Source of the DNA: a virus
Virus record (IMG/VR): IMGVR_UViG_3300043446_002076
Location: 1-44,997 of that record
DNA: 44,997 bases
Strand: one strand, 5' to 3'
Positions 22,469 to 29,066 of this stretch are shown here, in pieces (the first letter of the stretch is position 1; each line of letters begins with the position of its first letter). The notes beneath the pieces were generated by a model. That model made no database searches and had not been told where the DNA came from. It was given only the letters and a program-made list of their open reading frames with translations. Made by a program: the position numbers and the translations under genes.

Positions 22469-22753
22469 ATGCTCGCGGCCACTGATCCGGCCTTTGGCCA
22501 GCTCTACCCCTTCGGCGCCATTGTCCACGACGCCACCGGTCGCGAGCTACGGCAAGTGTTTGCCTGCAACCCGCTCACCGGCGAGGTCGTGATGTGGGAC
22601 GGACGCCCCTCGCCATGGAACTGGCTGATTCACGGCACGCGCAAATTTCGGCGCTGGGAGTATTGGCGCTGGCTCATGCATGGCGGCATTGCCAGGCGCC
22701 ACGGCTTTTGGCCGGCACCGCTGACGATCACGGCAATCCCTTCCGAGCGCTGA
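22469..22753 (+). CDS. Small head-cluster protein
   Basis: A 94-residue protein with a Trp-rich core: NPLTGEVVMWDGRPSPWNWL, RKFRRWEYWRWLMHGG, and RRHGFWPAPL. GAGG lies five bases before the ATG at 22469, which is preferred over the GTG at 22463. The FACNPLTGEVVMWDG turn resembles small beta proteins of phage head clusters. Function unknown. Confidence 0.65.
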   Translation: MLAATDPAFGQLYPFGAIVHDATGRELRQVFACNPLTGEVVMWDGRPSPWNWLIHGTRKFRRWEYWRWLMHGGIARRHGFWPAPLTITAIPSER

Positions 22754-22754
22754 G

Positions 22755-23771
22755 GTGGAGCCGGATCTCTCGTTGCAGGTCGAGCAGTTCCTCAGGAATG
22801 CCCTGCGGCAGCGGAAGCTGGAGGACCGGCTGGTGCGGCAGGCGCTGCGGGATCTGCGGCTGACGCTGGCCGGCATCGAGCGGGTGGTGGGCGGCTCTGG
22901 TGTGCTGGTGGTGGGCCCTGCGCGGGAGGAGAACATCCGCCGGCTGGTGGAGGCCATCAAGGAGAGCGTCAAGGAGAGCTTCAGCGGCCCGCAGCTGACG
23001 GCGCTGCAGGAGGCGCTGACGCCGTTTGTGGAGCAGCAGCTGGACTTCGCCCGGCAGATGGTGCAGCGAGCTGGTGGCAGCCTCACGGCCGAGGGTGCGG
23101 TGCAGCTGACGCCCTTGCAGGCCTCACGGCTGGTGAATCAGCAGGTGGTGGCGGGCAAGACCCTCGAGGCGCAGCTCACCGCGACCCTGCCGGCTGCGGT
23201 GGCGGATCGGGTGGAACGCTTTATCCGGCTGGGCCTGAGCGACGTGGGCGGCGAGACGTTCGCCACCTATCAGGACGCCGTGGTCAGGGTGACGGAGAAC
23301 AACGTCGAGGCGATCATCCGCACCGCGACGCATGAAGCCGGCAGCGCTGCACAGCAGCTGATCTACCAGTTTGAGACGGATCCGGATTGGATAGGGCCTG
23401 AGGGTTTGGTCTGGACTGCAATCTTTGATAGTCGGACCTGCCCAGTCTGTCTGAAGCTGGACGGCAAGCGGTTCCCGACTGATTACCAGAAGGTCTCGCC
23501 CCACGCACAGTGCAGATGCATGCTCCTCCCGTGGAAGTGGCGCAATGAGGATATGGCCACGCCACAGGGAGTGGTTCCGCGCACGAGGCCTGCTAAGGGT
23601 GACGATGGCCGCGAGGAGCTGAGCGTAAAGACAGCAGCCAAGACCTGGGTCAAGGACAACCCAGAAACGGCACAGGCCATTTTCGGCAAGAAGCTGGGGC
23701 AGGATCTGATCGACGGCAAGGTGAGCTTCGATCAGGCCGTTAAGCGGTGGCAGGCACCCAAGGCAACCTGA
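22755..23771 (+). CDS. Minor head protein, Mu gpF-like
   Basis: A 338-residue protein. Residues 170-260 carry the gpF-like/SPP1 gp7-like signature: TATHEAGSAAQQLIYQFE, then VWTAIFDSRTCPVCLKLDG and SPHAQCRCMLLPW, with paired Cys that probably bind zinc. The N-terminus is a long helix. Such proteins are minor capsid components near the portal, some taking part in DNA ejection. The GTG start lies within a TGAGGTGGAG that also includes the upstream stop. Confidence 0.85.
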   Translation: MEPDLSLQVEQFLRNALRQRKLEDRLVRQALRDLRLTLAGIERVVGGSGVLVVGPAREENIRRLVEAIKESVKESFSGPQLTALQEALTPFVEQQLDFARQMVQRAGGSLTAEGAVQLTPLQASRLVNQQVVAGKTLEAQLTATLPAAVADRVERFIRLGLSDVGGETFATYQDAVVRVTENNVEAIIRTATHEAGSAAQQLIYQFETDPDWIGPEGLVWTAIFDSRTCPVCLKLDGKRFPTDYQKVSPHAQCRCMLLPWKWRNEDMATPQGVVPRTRPAKGDDGREELSVKTAAKTWVKDNPETAQAIFGKKLGQDLIDGKVSFDQAVKRWQAPKAT

Positions 23772-23774
23772 GGC

Positions 23775-24329
23775 ATGACCGTCACCATCACCGCTACCGC
23801 CGGCTCCAGCAGCGCCAACAGCTACCTGACGGTGGCGGCAGCTGATGCGCTGGCCAACGACTACCTCGGCACACTGGCCTGGTCATCGGCCACCACCGAC
23901 AACAAAGGCCGGGCGCTGATCATGTCAACCCGCTATCTGGATCAGCTCAGCTGGGTCGGCACCCGGGCGTCAACGACGCAGGCGCTGGCCTGGCCCCGCA
24001 CCGATGCCGAATGCGGTGAGTGGAGCTTTACCGCTGCTGAGATCCCGGATCCGATCAAGGCGGCCACCTTTGATCTGGCCGAGGCCCTGCTCACGACACC
24101 GACGCTGCTGAGCACCACAGGCCCGGGCAATGCGGAGCTCATCCCCGGGATCCCCAATGCCTCGCTCAAGAGCGCGCGGGTGGATGTGATCGCGGTGGAC
24201 TTCAAGGATGGCGCGGTGCCCAGCAGTCGCAATGCGCTGAACGTGGTCCCGAGCCTGCGGCAGACGCTCGGCTGCTTATGCACGTCGGTTCCGGTGGGGA
24301 CCGGTAACGTAAGGGTCGTCCGCAGCTGA
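23775..24329 (+). CDS. Head-tail connector (DnaT-like family)
   Basis: A 184-residue protein with the pattern of structural proteins often labelled DnaT-like: SSANSYLTVAAADALANDYL, ALIMSTRYLDQLSWVG, LAWPRTD and PIKAATFDLAEALL. In phage gene order this family sits where adaptor proteins of the neck are expected, so a connector role is more likely than DNA replication. A GGCAACCTG motif starts exactly 13 nt before the ATG and spans the upstream stop. Confidence 0.7.
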   Translation: MTVTITATAGSSSANSYLTVAAADALANDYLGTLAWSSATTDNKGRALIMSTRYLDQLSWVGTRASTTQALAWPRTDAECGEWSFTAAEIPDPIKAATFDLAEALLTTPTLLSTTGPGNAELIPGIPNASLKSARVDVIAVDFKDGAVPSSRNALNVVPSLRQTLGCLCTSVPVGTGNVRVVRS

Positions 24330-24333
24330 TGCC

Positions 24334-24882
24334 GTGCCTGCTCTCCAGCTGCTGCTGTTTGGAGAGCCTGAGGCCGCCAAGCCAAAGCCGCACCTGGCGG
24401 ACCCGCTGAGCCGGGAAGAACGGCGCAGGTTTGGGAAGATGTATGCGGCCAACATCGGCCTGGTGCGTAAGTTCGCCCACCGGCTGAGCCAGCAATACGG
24501 GCACTGCCTGGCGCGGGAAGACATCAACAGCTGCTGCGACTTCGCGTTCCTGAAGGCGTGCCGGGCCTGGGATCCCGAGCGCGGGAAGCTCAGCACCATC
24601 TACTGGCGGTTCGCGCAGGGCGAGGTGCTCCACTACCTGCGGTCGCACAACTGGGCCATTGGTGCCACGCACCGCGCACGGGAGCTGGGCCTGCGGGCGC
24701 GCAAGCTGCTGGACGTGGGCTGGGCAGCGGAAGCGGTCTGCCAGGAGCTGTCGATCAGCGCCGATGACCTGCGGGACTGCCTGGTGGCCACCAGCGGCAT
24801 GGCACACGACACCATGGGCTTCGACCTGCATGTGTGCCCACGGATGACGCCGATGGAGGTGCTGGAGGCCTCGGAAACCTAG
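24334..24882 (+). CDS. Sigma-70-like RNA polymerase sigma factor
   Basis: A 182-residue protein. Residues 38-107 follow sigma region 2: NIGLVRKFAHRL, then REDINSCCDFAFLKACRAWD, PERGKLSTIYWRFAQGEVL and HYLRSHNW, in the order of core-binding and -10-recognition helices. Residues 122-152 could form a sigma-4-like helix-turn-helix (LLDVGWAAEAVCQELSI). It is shorter than primary sigma factors and lies unusually inside the structural operon, between the connector and tail-tube genes. A GTG start at 24334 is used. It could direct host polymerase to phage late promoters. Confidence 0.8.
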   Translation: MPALQLLLFGEPEAAKPKPHLADPLSREERRRFGKMYAANIGLVRKFAHRLSQQYGHCLAREDINSCCDFAFLKACRAWDPERGKLSTIYWRFAQGEVLHYLRSHNWAIGATHRARELGLRARKLLDVGWAAEAVCQELSISADDLRDCLVATSGMAHDTMGFDLHVCPRMTPMEVLEASET

Positions 24883-24902
24883 GGCACAACATCAGCCCTC
24901 TC

Positions 24903-25649
24903 ATGGCCGGAACCTATTTCGCGGCGCTTGATCTCAGGTTCTGGGTCAAGCTCGGCACCACTGCTTCCAGCGCTCCTACATCGTCCAGCACGATGACCGA
25001 AGTGCTGAGCCTGACGAATGCGTCGATCTCGGTCAGCTCCGACACGCAGGACGTGCTGGACTACTCGACCGACTTCGGTTTCAAGTCCAGCATCGTCACC
25101 GGCAACAGCTACACCATGAGCTGTGCGCTGAACCTGGATCCGACGAGCGACGGCTACAAGATCCTCAAGCGTGCGGCGCAGACCAGCGCCAACAACGTGG
25201 CGGTGCAGTGGTATCGCGAGCTGCCGCTGGTGGGTAGCACCAACACCGACCCGCAGGTGGATGCCGGTGTGGCGTTCGTGTCGAACTGGAGCGAGAGCCT
25301 GGAAGCCGGCAACATCGCGACCTGCACGTTTGACCTGGCCGGCTACGGCGCACCGAAGAACTACCAGCAGGGCGACGGCCTGGCCACGCTGACCCTGACC
25401 AATGCCGGCAATGGCCTCACGGCTGGCACTGGCGTGGCGTTGGTGAGCACCAGCCCGGCGCAGGGCAACGGCAGCGGCAAGAACGGCACCGCCACCATCA
25501 CCGTCAATGGCAGCGGCGTGATTCAGACCATCACCGTGGTTGCCTCTGGCGAGAGCTACAAGGTCGGCGACGTGCTGACCATGACCGACCCGGCAGTGGT
25601 CGGTGCTGGCGACACCGCGCCGGTGCTGACGGTGGCGACGGTCAGCTGA
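24903..25649 (+). CDS. Major tail (tube) protein
   Basis: A 248-residue beta-rich protein. The N-terminal domain (1-165) has MAGTYFAALDLRFWVKLG, SLTNASISVSSDTQDVLDY and a central YTMSCALNLDPTSDG, as in tail-tube proteins. The C-terminal domain (170-248) is a Gly/Thr-rich repeat-like beta module (LTLTNAGNGLTAGTGVAL, then ITVVASGESYKVGDVLTM) that may decorate the tail surface. A GGAAACCTA motif begins 30 nt before the ATG, and its CCTAG contains the sigma gene's stop. Confidence 0.8.
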   Translation: MAGTYFAALDLRFWVKLGTTASSAPTSSSTMTEVLSLTNASISVSSDTQDVLDYSTDFGFKSSIVTGNSYTMSCALNLDPTSDGYKILKRAAQTSANNVAVQWYRELPLVGSTNTDPQVDAGVAFVSNWSESLEAGNIATCTFDLAGYGAPKNYQQGDGLATLTLTNAGNGLTAGTGVALVSTSPAQGNGSGKNGTATITVNGSGVIQTITVVASGESYKVGDVLTMTDPAVVGAGDTAPVLTVATVS

Positions 25650-25651
25650 GG

Positions 25652-26146
25652 CTAGAGGGCATTCCTGGACAGCTTCCGCCACTCGGCGATGAAGAAGCTG
25701 TCCAGCGGGTGCTTGTCGAGGGCTGGTTTGATCCAGTTCCTCGGCGGCACCACTGTGCCTCTGGGGCCGACGACGTAGCCGGTCAGGATCAGGCCGGCAT
25801 ACATGAATCCCTTGTCGCTTTTGGCGTCCCAGGTGAAGGTGAGCTGATACTTACCATTATCAGCTGCGTATTCCTTGCGCTGCGACTTGAGCAGGCCACC
25901 AAGATCCACGATGTTTCGTGGGGTTCTCACCTTTTGACCATTGCGGCGATACGTGATTCTCGGCTTTCCTTCTCTTGGGTGGCCTGCTGGCCAAGTAGCA
26001 GGCCACTGGTAGTTGACGGCCTGAATCTCCTCTTTCAGCTGCTTGTCCATCACGGTGCCGTATTCCTCAAGGATGAAGCCGGCACGTTCCGCGAGCAGCT
26101 TGCTGTTCCAGCCCTTGAGTTCCAGCGTCGCCTTGATCTCAGCCAC
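25652..26146 (-). CDS. Tail completion/neck protein candidate, reverse strand
   Basis: A 164-residue protein (AEIKATLELKGWNSKLL) containing PREGKPRITYRRNGQKVRT, VDLGGLLKSQRKEY, LILTGYVVGPRGTVVPPRNW and WRKLSRNAL. The helix-plus-sheet layout with VVPPRNWIKPAL fits HK97 gp10-type neck or tail-completion proteins. The GTG start overlaps the upstream stop in a GTGGCTGA junction. It is on the minus strand, opposite all its structural neighbours. Confidence 0.6.
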   Translation of the reverse strand: MAEIKATLELKGWNSKLLAERAGFILEEYGTVMDKQLKEEIQAVNYQWPATWPAGHPREGKPRITYRRNGQKVRTPRNIVDLGGLLKSQRKEYAADNGKYQLTFTWDAKSDKGFMYAGLILTGYVVGPRGTVVPPRNWIKPALDKHPLDSFFIAEWRKLSRNAL

Positions 26147-26543
26147 GCTGCACGTACCTCGCCAGGCGGATCTGATCGCCTAGGACGTCCTGCAGCGTTT
26201 TGCCAATCAAGCCAGCGCTTCCGTAGTCAAAGCGAGCCACCAACACCTCACACGGCAGCGGATCTTCATCGCCGAAGGTGAGCATCCCTGTGATACCTGG
26301 CTTGATGCGTGCATCTAGCGCCTGCGGCTCGACGGCATAGCCCTGGTACGTCTCGTCGCCAACCACCACGCCGGGCAGCTGGCGGACGTTCTCAAGGAAG
26401 CCGAAACGCCGCAGGTACAAGGTGACGCTGACCTCCTCAGTGACCGGCAACACGTTCCCGGTGTCGGCATCGGTGGTGACGCCAACGGTCGGCAGGGTGA
26501 ACACTGCAGTGGCGTTGGCCAGTGCGGCAAGGGCTGATGTCAT
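26139..26543 (-). CDS. Head-closure/connector candidate, reverse strand
   Basis: A 134-residue beta-rich protein (VFTLPTVGVTTDADTGNVL, then VSVTLYLRRFGFLENVRQL and PGITGMLTFGDED) that looks like a head-closure (stopper) or neck component. It is transcribed on the minus strand with the gene at 25652-26146. Its ATG lies exactly 13 nt after the start of a GGAAACCTA motif, which forms an inverted pair with the motif before the tape-measure gene. Function by position only. Confidence 0.55.
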   Translation of the reverse strand: MTSALAALANATAVFTLPTVGVTTDADTGNVLPVTEEVSVTLYLRRFGFLENVRQLPGVVVGDETYQGYAVEPQALDARIKPGITGMLTFGDEDPLPCEVLVARFDYGSAGLIGKTLQDVLGDQIRLARYVQRG

Positions 26544-26585
26544 GCCCTAGGTTTCCCGGCAACCTAGGCCACTGAGGATGTAGCA

Positions 26586-29066
26586 GTGGCAGAACAGCTG
26601 GGCGAAGCCAGACTCAAGCTGTCGGTGGATGACACGGCGCTGAATGCTGGGCTGCAGCGGGCGCAGCAGCAGGCCGGCCGTACTGGCCAGACGATCAATC
26701 AAGCCTTCACCGGCAGCACCCGGAGCATCGCCGGCCTGGAGGCCAGGCTCGAAAGCCTTAGAGGTAAGTTCAAAGCTGCCGAGATTGGCAGCAAAGAGTT
26801 TCGCAAGCTGCAGGCTGAAATCCGCAAGACTGAACAAGAACTGAGCAAAGTTGATCAAACACTAGGCAGCACGTTTAAGCAGCGGGCTGGTGGGTTTGGC
26901 GGCGGACTGCTCGGCGCTCTTGGCGTAGGCGCTGGCATTGGCGCCGGCGCTGCTGTCGGTGGCTTTATCAAGAGCAGCATTGATCAGGCCGTCGAACTGG
27001 AGAACATCACCCGCAAGCTCAGCAACACGCTGGGCCAGCAGGGTGCCGGCGCTGCGCTCAACTTCACCAGCGGCCTGGCCAAGGATCTGGGCCTGAACTT
27101 CAAGGAGTTATCCAATGCGTTTGCCAGTTTCACCGCAGCAGCAACAGCAGCCAACGTCCCACTCGAAACACAGAAGGACCTGTTTGCGGCAGTGTCCAAG
27201 GCCGGGCAAGCCCTGGGCCTGAGCAACGACGAGATCAACGGGTCGCTCTTGGCACTGCAGCAGGTGGCATCCAAGGGCACCGTCTCAATGGAAGAACTGC
27301 GCGGCCAGCTGGGAGAGCGATTGCCGATCGCGCTGTCAGCAGCCGCCAAGGGACTGGGGTTAAATCAGCAACAACTAATCAAGCTGGTTGAATCTGGCAA
27401 GCTGACCGCTGATCAGTTTTTCCCAGCACTTACCAAAGGCCTTAATGATCTGACGGCTGGGGCTGAAGGGCTAGAAACAACAGCTCAAAAGTTCCAGAAG
27501 TTTCAGAACGCATGGCAGGATCTGCAGACCAGCTTTGGCACCAACCTACTGCCTGGCATCACTGCTACCGTCGGTGAACTGACCAAGGCAATTGAAGGAC
27601 TTGGAGTTGCGTCAGAAGCCAAGCGACTCGGCTTCTCTACTGGATTCTTGAATGGAGTATCCACTCAAGGCGCTCAGGCCGTTGGTGCATTGCGAGCAGC
27701 GCAAAGGCAGTTTAACTTAAACGATGCACAAGCTAAGACTGTATTTGATCAAGCACTAGAGGCATCTGGTGCCGGTCGTGGCGCGCTTACCTTTGGCTTT
27801 AATGATAAGGAATACCTGGTATTGCTTGATCAGATTCTGGTCAAGGCCAAGGAACTCAGGGCGGCAAATCCTGACAAGCAGGCAGCATTGCAGGCCGCTG
27901 CAGCGGCAGATCAAAAGCTAAAGCAGGCTCAAGCGGCCGCCGAACAAGTTCGGGCTAAGCAGCTCGATTCCGACTTGACGCAAGGCAAATCAAACCTTGA
28001 ACTGCAGAACATCCTTGATCGGATTGCAGCCACCAAGGAACTGCTGCAGTTGGATGATGCCGGTAGAGCCAAGATAGAAAATCGCTTGGCATTGACCGAA
28101 AAGCTTAGGGCAACCGAAGCTCTGCGGCTGGATTTGGCCCGTGAGCAGGACAAGCCCAAAGGCACCGGTGATGGGCAGAACGGCACGCAAAGTCTTGCGA
28201 AAGTAGCCGAACTGCAAAACCAGATCAAGCGCAGCGAAGCCGAAACCGCACTGCTCAGGGTGCAGCAGGAACAGGCAGAAGCTCAGTCACTTCGCACCCA
28301 GCAAGAGAAAGTCCGTCAATCTCGACTAGATGCAGTTAATGCAGCGGATAAGCTGAAGGTCACTCAGCAGCTCACTGCCCTAGAGCTTCGGACGCCAGCA
28401 AATCAGCAGGTTTCGGCTACGGCCAAGCTGCAGCTCCAGCAGCAGCTGGAGATCACTCAGAAGCTCAGGCAAGAGGAGGCCGCACGTGCAGCGCTGGCGA
28501 CTGAGCTGGCCAGGCCCAAGGGCCAGCAGGATCGAGTGGTGGTCGGTGAACTGCAGGACCGGGTCCGCAAGGCCAACCAGGACGTGGTACAGGCCTATGC
28601 CGATGCCGGGCTGTCCCTGGTGCAGAACGCCAAGACTGCTGCCGAAGCCCTCAAAGATGCAAACAAATCGCTGGATAGCTTCAAGCGTTCCAACTTTGAG
28701 GTTCTGACTTTTGAGGAGCAGCAACAGCAACTCGAACAAGCACGGCAAGAACTGCAGATTGGTGTTGATAAGGGCTACATCCGTGAGGGACTGCCTATCG
28801 GCACGCCTGAGCAGATCTTCCGACTGGCTGGTATTGCCAATCAACGGGAAGAGCTTGAAGTCAGAAAGCAACAAGCGACAATAGAAAAAACGCTGGCAGA
28901 TAATGCCCTAGAGCTTGGCGTGAAGGTTGATCAGTTCATAGGAGAACTTCAGCCCTTGCGAGATGTGATCTCCGCTAACGCTTCAGCAACTCAGGCGCTG
29001 GCCGAAAAGGACTGGCTTGTCAATGTTTCCGTCAACGGCGCCCCTGCACCCGCACCCGTCCTATGA
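26586..29066 (+). CDS. Tape measure protein
   Basis: An 826-residue protein that sets tail length. Residues 1-100 are coiled coil (LEARLESLRGKFKAAEIGSK), followed by a Gly/Ala-rich membrane-like stretch (GGGLLGALGVGAGIGAGAA, residues 100-120), the tape-measure core (MEELRGQLGERLPIALSAA, LKLVESGKLTADQFFPAL-like at 255-280), and long Gln/Lys-rich helices to residue 800. The GTG start is 28 nt after a GGCAACCTAGG motif. The length implies a tail of roughly 120 nm by the usual 0.15 nm per residue rule. Confidence 0.9.
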   Translation: MAEQLGEARLKLSVDDTALNAGLQRAQQQAGRTGQTINQAFTGSTRSIAGLEARLESLRGKFKAAEIGSKEFRKLQAEIRKTEQELSKVDQTLGSTFKQRAGGFGGGLLGALGVGAGIGAGAAVGGFIKSSIDQAVELENITRKLSNTLGQQGAGAALNFTSGLAKDLGLNFKELSNAFASFTAAATAANVPLETQKDLFAAVSKAGQALGLSNDEINGSLLALQQVASKGTVSMEELRGQLGERLPIALSAAAKGLGLNQQQLIKLVESGKLTADQFFPALTKGLNDLTAGAEGLETTAQKFQKFQNAWQDLQTSFGTNLLPGITATVGELTKAIEGLGVASEAKRLGFSTGFLNGVSTQGAQAVGALRAAQRQFNLNDAQAKTVFDQALEASGAGRGALTFGFNDKEYLVLLDQILVKAKELRAANPDKQAALQAAAAADQKLKQAQAAAEQVRAKQLDSDLTQGKSNLELQNILDRIAATKELLQLDDAGRAKIENRLALTEKLRATEALRLDLAREQDKPKGTGDGQNGTQSLAKVAELQNQIKRSEAETALLRVQQEQAEAQSLRTQQEKVRQSRLDAVNAADKLKVTQQLTALELRTPANQQVSATAKLQLQQQLEITQKLRQEEAARAALATELARPKGQQDRVVVGELQDRVRKANQDVVQAYADAGLSLVQNAKTAAEALKDANKSLDSFKRSNFEVLTFEEQQQQLEQARQELQIGVDKGYIREGLPIGTPEQIFRLAGIANQREELEVRKQQATIEKTLADNALELGVKVDQFIGELQPLRDVISANASATQALAEKDWLVNVSVNGAPAPAPVL

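Noticed and set aside
23775-24329. DnaT-like single-strand DNA-binding function
   Set aside because: The family label is common, but gene order between minor head and tail tube fits a head-tail connector better.
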